NCBI GenBank assembly: GCA_964016985.1
Contig: OZ024828.1
Location: forward strand, 79,121,225 to 79,185,224
Length of the DNA: 64,000 bases
Direction of reading: 5' to 3'
DNA from: Anodontia alba
Taxonomy: Eukaryota > Mollusca > Bivalvia > Lucinida > Lucinidae
A program made the translations under genes and the position numbers. The notes below the pieces were generated by a model. That model ran no database searches and had not been told where the DNA came from. It saw only the letters and a list, made by a program, of their open reading frames with translations. Positions 34,608 through 46,900 of this stretch are shown piece after piece (positions within the stretch are counted from its first letter, which is position 1; each line of letters starts with the position of its first letter).

Positions 34608-36231
34608 TCTAGTCACCTCGCTGCTTCCCACCACATTTCAAGTCATCTGGCCTTTCGTTTCAGGAGAAGAAGCGAAAAATAGATTTTCAAGATGGCGGCC
34701 ATGCCGGCCATCTTGGATTTCCGATCGGAACGATTTTAGCTATTTTTGCTCAACAAATTACCTTGATGCTTCCTACCAAGTTTCAAGTCAATTGGCCTTC
34801 GGTTCAGGAGAAGAAGTGAAAAATGGCTTTTCAAGATGGCGGACATGGCGGCCATCTTGGATTTCCGATCGGAACGATTTTAGCTGTTTTTGATCTACAA
34901 GTCATTCTGATGCTTCCTACCAAGTTTCAAGTCAATTGGCCTTTTGGTTCAGGAGAAGAAGCGAAAAATAGGATTTCCGATCTGAAAGATTTAAGCTATT
35001 TTTCATCTACAAGTCACCCAATGCTTCCTAATAAGTTTCAAGTCAATTGGCCGTTATGTTCCGGAGAAGAAGCGAAAAACAGATTTTCAAGATGGCCGCT
35101 ACCTTGGATTTCCGATCGAACGATTTTAGCTGCTTCTGATATACAAAAGACCCTGATGCTTCCTTCCAAGATTCAAACCAATTGGCCGTTTGGTTCAGGA
35201 GAATAAGCGAAAATAGTATTTTCAAGATCGCCGTTCCGGCGACCATTTTGGATTTCCGATCGGAACAATTTTAGCAGCTTTTAATCTACAAGTCACCATG
35301 ATGCTTCCTACTAAGTTTCAGGTCAATTGGCATCTTGAATTTCCGATCGGAACGATTTTAGCTACTTTTGATCTACAAGTCACAGCGATGCTTCCTACCA
35401 AGTTTTCAAGTCGACTGGCCATTTGGTCCAGGAGGAGAAGCGAAAATAGATTTTCAATATCATCATGGGCCGCGCCAGGGTGGCCATCTTGGATTTCCGA
35501 TCGGAACTTTTTTGGCTATTTTTGATCTACAAGTGACCCTGATGTTTTCTACCAAGTTTCAAGTCGATTGGCCTTTCGGTTCAGAAGAAGCGAAAAATAG
35601 ATTTTCAAAATGGCCGCCATAGCGGCCATCTTGGATTTCCGATCGATACGATTTTAGCTATTTTTGATCTGCAAGTCACGCCAAAGCTTCATACCAAGTT
35701 TCAAGTCAACTGGCCTTTTGGTTCAGAAGAAGAAGCGAAAAATAGATTTTCAAGATGGCCTCCACGGTGACCATCTTCCCAGCTAGCATTCTACGTAAAT
35801 CTACATCGGGCCGTCATCGGCCCGTCAGCTACCCTGACGGGCCGATGACGGCCCGATATAGATTTACGTAGAATGCTGACTGGGTTGGGTTTCCGATCGG
35901 AACGATTTCAGCTACTTTTTATCTAAAAGTCACCCCAATGCGTCCTTACCAAGTTTTCAAGTCAGTTAGCCTTTTTGTTCAGGGGAATAAGCGAAAAATA
36001 GATTTTCAAGATGACTGCCATTGCGGCCATCCTGGATTTCCGATCAAAACGATTTTAGCTACTTTTAATCTACAAGTCACTCCAATGCTTCCGATCAAGT
36101 TATGAGTCAATTGGCCTAAGGGTGTAGGAGGAGTAGGCGTTTAAAGCAAATTGTTGACGTTGCACGACGAACGACGGACACTGACCGATCACAACAGCTC
36201 ACCTTGAGCACTTCGTGCTCAGGTGAGCTAA
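34608..36231 (+). mobile_element. Long bivalve-type repeat, copy 2, 5' truncated, with nested palindrome
   Basis: About ten diverged tandem units of about 150 bp, each with GATTTCCGATCGGAACGATT, TTTTGATCTACAAGTCACC, CTTCCTACCAAGTTTCAAG and AAGATGGCGGCCAT. The end has the hairpin TGAGCAC-TTC-GTGCTCA (36205-36221), six bases and CTAA. Confidence 0.82.
35778..35884. repeat. Near-perfect palindrome P, copy 2
   Basis: CCCAGCTAGCATTCTACGTA to TACGTAGAATGCTGACTGGG, inserted in a unit of the long repeat between CCATCTT and GGGTTTCCGATCGG. Confidence 0.87.
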
Positions 36232-36336
36232 AAAGCAAAACGTCGTCTGCTGTCGTTGCGATTAGCACTTTCAGGGTTAAAATGTTTAGTGGCCAAATAA
36301 GCAGATTCATGTCAAATGCATTGCCGTTGTTGTTTG

Positions 36337-36720
36337 TTGTGGCTCGAACATCTTTGTAACTCTAGAAAGTTGTTCTAGACATGGGTAGTTCGAGCCACCG
36401 AGAGCTAATCATAGCGCCAAATTGGGAGGCAAATGAGGATAATTTGGGGATATCTTTTCGATCTTCTATTGAATAGCTTTATGTTTAGTGTACTTATTAG
36501 AATCACATCAATGAGGCGATTCTAATGAGCACACTGAACATACATTTTCATGATTAAGTAAGAAAATTCCCCTTAATATTCCTAAATATTTATTTTCTTG
36601 AGCTATCGGAAGACTGTTTAAGGAACTTAAAAATGAGTTCGAATCAGCCATGGTAAACGACCAATCGGTGTTCGAGTTATTGAAGTTTAGCTCTATGTTA
36701 TAATGTATAAGTGCAAACGT
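36337..36720. mobile_element. Foldback MITE-4 (GGCTCGAACATCTTTG), complete or nearly so
   Basis: Left TGGCTCGAACATCTTTG and right AACGACCAATCGGTGTTCGA, with a central hairpin TTAGAATCACATCAATGAGG. Relatives at 45875-46155, 46455-46620, 56453-56807 and 63727-64000. Confidence 0.75.
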
Positions 36721-36728
36721 ATCCCACA

Positions 36729-37017
36729 TACAGTCGACTCTCGTTATCTCGAAATCCAAGGGACTCTCTGAAATCTTCGAGATATCCGTACCTCGATATA
36801 TCAGATTTGCAGAATTGAGGAAAAAATAATTTGAACAACCACATTTAACAAATATATATGTAATTGGACTCTCGAAGAAAAATGGAGAAATTGCTCCTTC
36901 CACAATATTTTTTACCTGTCGTTACATTTTCATGTTTAAGCAGGGGCAAGATTTTCACTTCGAGATAAGCGGTTATTCGAGATAAGCGAGGTCGAGATAA
37001 CGAGAGTCAACTGTATA
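36729..37017 (+). mobile_element. MITE-2 copy
   Basis: ACAGTCGACTCTCGTTATCT to TAACGAGAGTCAACTGT. The central hairpin is reduced to one arm (AGAAATTGCTCC). It lies next to the gene's 3' end. Confidence 0.85.
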
Positions 37018-37449
37018 TGAAATTGTGTTTCCATGTTAACCACCACTGAAGAATAAGTGATGCAAAAATCAAAGACAGGGCCTGAAACTACATACGAGCA
37101 GACTAGGTTTGAATATATGTTTGATCAGGCTGTCCAGGGTTTACAGAAACAGTGGATAAACTAGAAGATGTCGACGGACGGAGGGAGAAGATCTTAATCA
37201 GGCTGTGCCATGCCATGCGAAAACGTTTCCTCTGGAATATGCGGACAGCGAAAGCCCAGATCAGCCTGCGCATCCGCGCAGTCAGATCAGGGCCTTTTCT
37301 AGAATCATGCGATACTACAGAATGTATAAATGGAAAGCAAATGTCGGAATAATATTTTGCGCATGCTCATGATGATCTGAATATGCGCATGTTGCGCAAT
37401 GTTCGAAGGCACAGGCTGCGCATATCTTCGTATATGGCATAAGGTTCCT

Positions 37450-37455
37450 TTTATT
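37450..37455 (-). promoter_or_regulatory. Candidate poly(A) signal
   Basis: AATAAA on the minus strand starts about 16 nt after the stop codon of exon 9. If used, the 3' UTR would be very short. A more distal site is possible. Confidence 0.4.
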
Positions 37456-37470
37456 ATGCTGTACATGTCA

Positions 37471-37923
37471 TTACTGTCGTTCCCTTGAACTTAAACTGAG
37501 TATTTTACTAGGTGTAGCGCCGCCAATGCTTTTTCTCGTGAACTCCTCAATTTCCTCAACCGCGGCCACAAGGTCCAGCGATGGAATTTCCCTCCTCAAA
37601 CACTTCTTCACAAATGCGTGTGCGTGTTCAGTTAGTGAAAGAGACAGCAATCCACTCAAGAGCATGGCTTCCGGTTTCACTTGCTCTTGGAACTCGCTGA
37701 ATGTCATCGACCTTTCATGTTTATACATACGCTTTTTCAAAACAAGCTCTAGCAAGAGAATCCCATAGCAATAGATGTCAGCAGTAGCCAGGTACAGGTC
37801 CCCACTGAGAACCTCTGGAGCTAGATAGACGAAGTCAGCCACCGGCATATTCGTATCATATGGCAGAGCAGCCCTCCTTGGTAGACAGGCTCCGGTAGCA
37901 CAAACGGACCCCTTCTCATCTAC
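37471..37923 (-). CDS. Exon 9, pseudokinase C-lobe and stop
   Basis: The acceptor TGCTCTCAG precedes 37923, and the TAA stop is at 37473-37471. It encodes residues 885-1034. [15 protein letters not shown] aligns with the strand before the DFG site and shows no [16 protein letters not shown] retains [20 protein letters not shown] is helix F with its aspartate. The remainder ([30 protein letters not shown]) fits helices G-I. The tail ends [19 protein letters not shown]. Confidence 0.92.
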   Translation of the reverse strand, partial: VDEKGSVCATGACLPRRAALPYDTNMPVADFVYLAPEVLSGDLYLATADIYCYGILLLELVLKKRMYKHERSMTFSEFQEQVKPEAMLLSGLLSLSLTEHAHAFVKKCLRREIPSLDLVAAVEEIEEFTRKSIGGATPSKILSLSSRERQ

Positions 37924-40900
37924 CTGAGAGCAGGAAAAGAAAAACAAACGTTAGTGAACTTAGGGAGAATAGATACAATTTCAGGGGAGGTGACTGACAA
38001 ATTGTTTTTATCTCGTTTCAGAAAAGGGTTGACTCTAACAGGAAAGAATTTAAACGTATTTTTATTCAGAACTATCAATAAACATAAAAAAAAGTTAACA
38101 TGGTCCATTATGGGTAAATCAAATGCAGTCTACTCGCATCATTTCAAACACTGGTGACTCAAACCAACATATAGAACAAACTTAACAAAATGCAACATAA
38201 GTTTAGTTTGCCAAGTGTTTCTTACACAGCTCTCTTTTCCTAAAAAACAAGAGGCCCACGGGCCACGGGTCGCTCACCTGAGTAACATAGCCACTGTAGA
38301 TATGCAGAATGTTATGCAACATTTTTCAAATCCTGTCATCACAATTAATGAAAAGATCATCATTTAAGCAGTTCTTAATTTTGAAGAAGAATATATATGG
38401 CATGACAGTCAATGGAGTGTGATCATTTGAACACTCTCAATCACATTTCAACAGTAGGATCAATGTGAAATTTGGTGGCAATTAGAAAAGTGGTTTCTGA
38501 AGAATTATGATTTTATACATGTAAACAACACAGTGACAGGGAAATATAATAAACATAAACAAGATGGCAGCCATCTTGGATTTCCAATCAAAATGATTTT
38601 AGCTACTGTTGATCTACAAGTCACCTCGATACTTCCAATGAACTTTGAGTCAATTGCCCTTTCGGTTCCGGTGAAAAAGTTCAAAACAGATTCTCAAGAT
38701 GGCCGCCATGGCCGCAATTTGGGATTTCCTATCGGAACGATTTGAGCTATTTTTGATCTACAAGTCACCCCGATGCTTCCTACCAAGTTTCGAGTCAATT
38801 GGCCTTTCAGTTCAGAAGAAGGAGCGAAAAATAGTTTTTCAAGATGGCCGCCATCTTGGATTTCCGATCGAAATGATTTTAGCTATTTTTGATCTACAAG
38901 TCATCCCGATGCTTCCTACCAATTTTCGAATAAATTGGCCCTTTGGTTCAGGAAAATAAGCGAAAACAAGAGTTTCGATCTTGAATTTCCGATCCGAACA
39001 ATTTAAGCTTTTTCAAATCTACAAGTCACTCCAATGCTTCCTACCAAGTTTCGAGTCAATTGGCCTTTCAGTTCAGGAGAAGAAGCAAAAAATAGATTTT
39101 CAAGATGGCTGTTATGGCGGCCATCTTGGATTTCCAAAAGGGACGACTTTAGCTATTTTTGATCTACAGGTCACCCCGATGCTTCCTACCTAGTTTAAAG
39201 TCAATAAGCCTTTCGGTTCAGGAGAAGAAGCGAAAAATATATTTTCAAGCGGCCATCTTGGATTTCGAATCTAAATGATTTTAGCCATTTTTTATCTATA
39301 ATTCACCCCGATGCTTCCTAACAAGTTTTAAGTCAATAGGCTTTTGGGTTTAGGAGAAGAAGCGAAAAATAGATTTTCAAGATGGCCATCTTGGATTTCC
39401 GATCGGCATGATTTTAGCTATTTTTGTTCTACAAGTCACCTTGATGCTTCCTACCAAGTTTGAAATCAATTGGCCTTTTCGATGAGGAGAAGAAGTGAAA
39501 AATAGATTTTCAAGATGGCGGCCATGGCGTCTATCTTGGATTTCCGATCGGCACGATTTTAGCTATGTTTGATTTACAGTCACCCCGATGCTTCCTACCA
39601 AGTTTCAAGTCAACTGGCCTTTCAGTTCAGGAAAAAAGAAGCGAAAAATAGATTTTTAAGGATTTCCGATCGGCACGATGTTAGCTATTTTTGATCTACA
39701 AGTCACCCCGATGCTTCTACCAAGTTTGGAGTCAATTGGCCTTTCGGTTCAGCAGGAGAAGCGAAAAATAGAGTTTTAAGATGGCGGCCATGGCGGCCGT
39801 CTTGGATTTCGGATCAGAACGATGTTAGCTATTTTTGATCTACAAGTCACCCCAATGCTTCCTACCAAGTATCGAGTCAATTGACCCAGGGGTGTAGGAG
39901 GAGTAGGCTTTTAAAGCAATTGTTGACGACGCACGACGCACGACGGACGATGGACATTGACTGACCACAATAGCTCACCATGAGCACTTCGTGCTCAGGT
40001 GAGCTAACAAACAAAACAAAAAACAAAAAAATAATGTCATCCCAAACTGAAGTTCAGGTCCTTGGAGTTTGAGACTATGAGAGTTGCCTATATTGACTAG
40101 ATAAGCGATTTATGTATTATGACATCTCTGAATATCATGTTACAGTTTTGAACAGAATTGTACTTTGGAGAACTACAATTTGTACAAAGTCCTGTGTGTC
40201 CAAAGGGGAGCAAATTCTTTTCGTTTAGAGCTTTAGACTCTATTCAAAAGGGGCTTGGTGGACTTGGTGGACTTGGAACGCAAACCCTGCATATGCGATT
40301 CTAACATTGAAGTAAGTATTCTCCCCGGTCCTGGTGAAACCGGATAAGCCCTGCCTTTGCAAACAGTATTGCTCTAGATCAGTTGGCTTCTGAAGAATTC
40401 TGAAACAACTCAATATAGCAGCATTCGCCAAGTTCGTTCTTTGGTGCTTCGTTCTGAGCATACTTTATTCTATCATTACGCTGGTATATTCTTTGATTAT
40501 ATTTTCTGATAATAATCGTAGAAATAAGTATTTTAAGAATTATTTTGTAATTGTTTGCATGTCCTGAAGCAGAACTTAGGCGAATTTTTGTAATGGTACG
40601 AAATGACCTGCTGCGAAACGTACCGCCTTCATTACCGAGAAATACAGGTCAAATTGGTCAATTCGAGCAGTACCTCCCGGTCAGCTTTACTAGGGCACTA
40701 GATAAATGGAAAGAAAAGAAGACACGCAGAATATTCAATTGTTAGGTGAGTTACGGCCTCAACCCTTGTGGGTTTTGGTCCTCCCCACCCCCACTTTGTG
40801 TGTCATTGGGGGAGCTCCCCATCTATTGCAAATTCCTAAAATCATTCCTGCTTGTTACCCAAAGCTGTAGATTTGGCTTGTTTCATTGGAATATTCATAT

Positions 40901-43900
40901 TCGTTCGCCATTGTATACATAATATGTTTATTTCTTCGCTATTTATAAGCATCAGACTGTATAAAGCTAATATGTTTAAATGAAGAATTTAGCGTTATCA
41001 GCGTTCGGGCGATTTTAGAAGTTATTTGGTAGGTCGCATCCGCTAAACGGGATTTTCGAAATGTTAAATCTGGTGGCGGTAAAACGCTCCCCGCCCCTCT
41101 CCACCCACCCCAAAGCAAGTAGTCTTGTCAAATTTAACCTATACCACTCTTTGGGCATATTCAGCAGTCGACACTTTGATAACGTATTTTCTTATTTTGC
41201 TCAGAAAATAGGCTTTGGCATTTCATGCAAATTGTCTACACGGAGACAATTTGCATGAAATGTCAAAGCCATTTTTTTTTGGAAAAAATAAGAAAAAAAA
41301 TCAAAATATCGTCAGTTGAATTTTTTCTCGTAATGCTAAGCGTTCAAGAGACAGAGGGTCGGCCCACAGCTCAGCATAATCTGACCAAACATTCCGATTT
41401 ATGCCACCGTTTTGGGGTTCGCTTCTGTCACAAAATAGTGTTAACCTTATTTAGACTGTGGTATTTTTAAATGTTTATTTATAAACGGCAAAGTAAGGGG
41501 TAATATATGCAGGCCACAAAAAGTAGGGGATCTTTAACTTTATGGAAATATAAAATTGCCACATGTGAATATATACATTTCCTTGGCATCTTCATTTATT
41601 TTTGTATGTAACCACATAGGACTTGTTAAGGAGGAGTATCTGATAATAATTCTGGGATAATATATCTATTTATCCACAGAGGGGTACTCATTAGAAGCGC
41701 TTCCACGAGGCACTTCTTAAAAGTGCCAGCAATATTTTTACTCATCCATTACAAGTCTTCTGACCAGCGTACAACTGTGGCTATGATTATGTACTAAGAT
41801 TGCAATTACACATAAGTTTTGGTGCCTATGACTAGGATTTGAACCCTGAACACATCACCTTTGGAGGCGTTTTGGAATAGACTAGTCAGAATTAGACAGT
41901 TACAGGCACAAGTATACATCTAGCTAACGGATCTTGCTATTCGAACGGACAGGCCTAAGTGGCAGCTGATTTAGATCTACATTGTTTGTCAACCAGCATT
42001 TTTCAAACACATCAAAATGGTGTAAAATGGACTTATTCAAATCTTAGGATAAGTACGGTAAGGAGTTACGGTGACCAAATATTTGGGTTATATGCGGTGA
42101 TGATGATGAAGATGATTTGGTGTTTTACGTCCCTTTAAATTTATTTAAGCCATATAAAGACAATGGACGGGTGATAATGAAAGGCTCTTTGCAATGAAGC
42201 GCCATACAGTCATAAGCTGAATTTCGTCTCCAGCGGGATTGGAATCCGAGACCTCGTGGTCTGAAGTCGGGGAGCGCTAACAACTCGGCCACCGGACGCT
42301 TTTTAGGTTAAATACGATGTAAAATATACCATCAAGGTATCTTTCGTCAGCTCCATATGGACTAAACCTTTAGAGTGGAGATACTGGAGTGCGGTGGCAG
42401 TTTCAATCAAAATCCTTCGACAGTCCTGAGACGGTTCAGGGCACGTACGCATGAAGTGGGAAACAGACTGCAAGTGTCCTCCGTAAATATATACAGGAGT
42501 GGCTGCATCCACATGATGTATTCCGAGGAATTCTGCGAGGAAAATGTCGGCGTGTATTAAACATCTGAAAAAAAGATATACATGTGCATTTATTTGGGTG
42601 CTCTTGACGCGCGAGCAAAACTGGTTTAAGCCTCACTGACAGATCCAAAGTGTATTTTTCTGTTACAGTTTTCTTTGTTTGTGCGTCTTTGTTTATCATA
42701 GCGATTAATTTGATTTTTATGGTTTCGCTTTGATGCATTGTCTGAGTTGAGAGCCTTTATGCGAACCGTATTTTTATGTATTTCTGTATTAAGAGTAGCA
42801 TCGGGACACAGGGTAAAGTTGGCTGGCCGTAAAGGTGCTTTAAACCCCCGGTGGTTTATTCTACTGACCGTTCTAAGGCAGTGGTCCCGGTGTTAGTCTT
42901 GCTCTTTGTTGCTTTGTGGTTTATTCTACAAGGCGATATGCTTTAAGTCTTGCCTTGTGTTATTTTGTTCTTGTATTTTTCTGTCTTTTTAACATTGCGA
43001 TTACCTCGCTTGGGGAATAGTGAGTTAATCTAAGTGCTTTTCGTACGTTTGTTCGATTTGCGCTTGTTTGGTTTTGTCTGTTTCCTCTTCCTCTTCATGT
43101 CAGGGATGAGCTGCGGCTTGTGATTGTGGCACTCCCTGGACTTTTAATAATTTGACCCGGCACAATTAAAGTTGCATAAAAAAAGGTAAGAGAAAAGTCC
43201 AGGGAGTGCCACAATCACAAACCGCAGCCCTTCCCAGACCCCAAGAGGAAGAGGAAACCGACAAATCCAAACAAGCACAAATCGAACAAACGTACGAAAA
43301 GCACTAAGATTAGCTCTCTCTTCACCAAACGAGGTAATCGCAATACTAAAAGGACGGAAAAATACAAGAACAAAATGACACACGGAAAGACATACAACAA
43401 ATCGCCTCGTAGAATAAACCACAAAGCAACAAAGAGTAAGACAAACACCGGGACCACCGCCTTAGAACCGTCAGTAGAGTAAACCACCGGGGGGGGGGGG
43501 GGTGGGGGTTAAAGCATTTTTACAGCTAGCTAACTTTACCCTGGGTCCCGATGCTACTCTTAATACAGAAACACATAAAAATTCGGTTCGCATAAAGGCT
43601 CCAAACTCAGTCAATACATCAAAGCGAAAACATAAAAATCAAATTAATCACTATCATAAACAAAGACGAGTACTCATGGCGAATTCTACTGTATGCCAGA
43701 GTAAATTAAAAACCAATAGTTGAACCACGGCGGGCCAAGCCAAAGACATATCGCCAAGCCCCAACCCACTGGTTAAAGTTTTACGAAGAGGCCGTCATTG
43801 AGTCTGAGGCCCGAACCGCCGTCGTGCAATTAAAGAGTGAAGCATAGCCATCAACAATGATTGGGTTGACAACTAGGTATGCAGTCTGCCGCATAATATC

Positions 43901-46900
43901 CAGGCTATAGCCAATTCTTTTATAACGGTTAACAAGTTTTCTGAATTGCTCCGAAAAGTTAGATTTACCTACAATTTTTCTAAATCTGTACACTAAATCA
44001 CCGTAAAATTCTTGTTCCGATATACCTTGTTGCAGAAGTGATATTTTTCTAACAAGGCACTGTGTCTGCGATAAAATTTCGAAAACGCCTTACGAAGTTT
44101 AAAATAACGATAGCCCTGCCAAAGAAGTTTGGCAGTAAGGGCTTTATTACGGTAGTTAAAGTCATTAAGATTTGAAGAAGCTCTGGCGAATCTAATAAGT
44201 TGAGATATGTATACCCCATATGAGGTACGCCGGGGGACATCGCCATCCAGAAAAGGGAAATTGACTGTATCAAAATCAAAATCGTCCCGTTTATCATACA
44301 TTTTGGTGGAAACCGTACCATTAGATATACATAGATTCAAATCCAAAAAGGTGCCTCGGTATCGGAAGAATTTGCTCTATTTAATTGGAGTTCTATAGGG
44401 TATATCCGATCCACCATTTGGTCAAAGTAAATATTGTCAATATTTGATAAATCATCATGGTATCTTGAAATTGAATTGAAAGCCTCAATAATGTCAGCCT
44501 GATTTTCACGTGAGAGAGACTTCATGAAATCTCTCTCATAACAAAAAAGAAACAAATCTGCAACAAGAGGAGCACAATTAGTTCCCATCGGAATACCAAT
44601 AGTTTGCCTATAAAGTTTAGTTCCAAATCTAATAAAAATATTATCCAAAAGATAAACAAGGGCATCACAGACTTTTTGACACGACCATAAATTGTGATTA
44701 TTATATACATCAGAAGTGAAGAAAGCACATTCTTCGTTGCAAGCCAAATATTGGGTATTCTCCCGAATATTGTTCGGTTAATTAAATCAATAATTTTATC
44801 TTTTATAAGATGATGAGGTAACGTAGTATACAGTGTAAAAAAAGCATATGTAGTTATACCTTAGTTTGGCTACCTCTTGGAATGTGTTTTCTATAGCTGA
44901 TGACTGAAGGTATGCTCTTATCGTCACATGTTCTTCATTCCCGGTATCTCTGACTATTGTGCCGTGCCGAAGAATGGTCCACAGACCTCTTGGACAGGCT
45001 GAACCTCCAGCATAACTACTGCTTGAAGAACTGTCGACAATATCTCTAAATTTACGAAAAGTATTGGACAAACTTCCTGTTGGAGTTTCTTGCAAAAGTT
45101 TCACTTCATCAGATTTAAAGTCTTGGACGAATATGTAGCCTTCTCCGTAGTCCATTAAATGTTTGCGAAGAGAATCAATGTCTTCTACCATATTTTCATA
45201 CTTCACTAAATGCTTTCTTTCCGTAACGTTAGCAGCTTCTATATCTTCAAGAAGATTTTCGTCGGCTTTAATGATGCCTGGTATTTTTTCTGTCAGCTTA
45301 TCCAAGCACTCAAGTGGCCGTTGGAACAAATGGGTAACGAGTTCTTTCAAAGCGTCACAACCGGCTTTAGATTTATTACTTATAAGTTTGTCAAGGACCT
45401 TCTTAGCTCTCTCTTTTGTCATTTTTTCAGGGTTCTTGCTAAAATCTTTCATTTTCGAACGCCCCATTATTTTTGGAGCCTTTGCGGGTATAAGGCGACT
45501 ATTGAGTTTCATTGATAACTTCACAAGATCGGTGTCTAGATTATATCCTGGTACCAATGTACTTCTCCGTCTCCCGGTCCTCCCGTTGTCTTGTCCTGTT
45601 GAACCTGACAAGTCACTCTCAGCCTCTCGTATCTCGTTCTCAAGAAGTCCTAACTTCATTTTTATCTCTTGAACAATTTTCTCTTCTATTTCATAGATTC
45701 TGCAGTCATCATTATCCCATTCTTCCAAAATTCTACAAAGTCTGAAATATAGAGGAATAGTGTAGAGGAATAGTGTAAATATTTATTTCAATAAGACAAA
45801 CAGATAGAGCGAAATTTATAGCAGCGATAGATATAAATGAAGTCACCCTGTAAATGACATACAGAACAAACCTCAATAGCTCGAACATCCATTGGACCAT
45901 GGAAATTTATTCGAGACATGGGTAGTCTGAGCCACTGAGGGTTAATCATGGCGCCAAGTCCGGAAGCTAGTGATGATAATTTGGGGAAGTCTTTTTGATC
46001 ATTTATACATTAATGATACCCACAACATACAATTTCACAATAAAGTAAGAAAATTTCCCTAAATATTTGTTTTCTTTGAGCTATCGGAAGAATTTTGTAG
46101 AGACTAAACAACGAGTTCGAATGAGCCATGGTAAACGAACCATTGCGGTTTTACTGTATTCACGAAGCACAGCCCACTCATCACGAAAACACGCCTATAT
46201 AACTTTGACCCCCTTAAACCCCACTTTTATATAGTAAAACTGGGGTTTACAGGGGTATACATTATTTTTCTTGTTTCTGCTCAAAAATATAGATTGTGGT
46301 ACTCGTTAGAACCGCCTCGTCGAGGCGGTTCTAACGAGTACTCACAATCTATGTTTTGAGCAGAAATATGGAAAATATAAGATTTTTTATCTGAAATTTT
46401 CAGTTTTTGGAGGTGAAATTTTCTATATATTTGAATAGGCCTGTTTTCATAATGTCGAGTACACACAACATACAATTTCAGGATCAGATAAGAAAATTTC
46501 CTTAAATGTTTGTTTTCTTTGAGCTATCGGAAGAATTTCATAAGGACTCAAAACGAATTCAAATAAGCCATAGTAAACGAGACATCGGTGTTTGAGTCAT
46601 TGAAGTGTTACTGTAATCACGAAGCACAACCTACGCGAGTCGTCGCAAGAAGAAGAAATGAGGAGTAAATACTGACCAGTCACAACGGTACATTTGCAAT
46701 AAGCGACATACACAGAAGACTGCAACAGAGGAACCAACAGAGGAAACATCGTAACAACGTCGCTCCGATGTCGCCGCGACGTCATGACGTCACATACAAT
46801 AACCGACAAAGAACTGCAGCAGAGGAACCAGCTAAGAAACAACGTAGTAATAGCGTCGCTCCGATGTCGCTACGCCTTCATGACGTCGCGGCGACGTCAG

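Noticed and set aside
38250..40007. Recurrent short frames with repeated [13 protein letters not shown] peptides
   Set aside because: They come from the 150-bp unit of the long repeat, shift frame between units and lack conservation of any one frame.
40551..40745. Small gene of 64 codons
   Set aside because: No recognisable motif, no neighbours in frame, and it lies within an intron of repeats.
43781..44747. Additional exons of the host gene on the same strand
   Set aside because: The frames are Penelope reverse transcriptase, broken by frameshifts, and exon 7 to exon 8 joins in phase without them.
45163..45672. Long plus-strand frame of 169 codons
   Set aside because: It is the antisense shadow of exon 7, which is supported by splice sites and phase.
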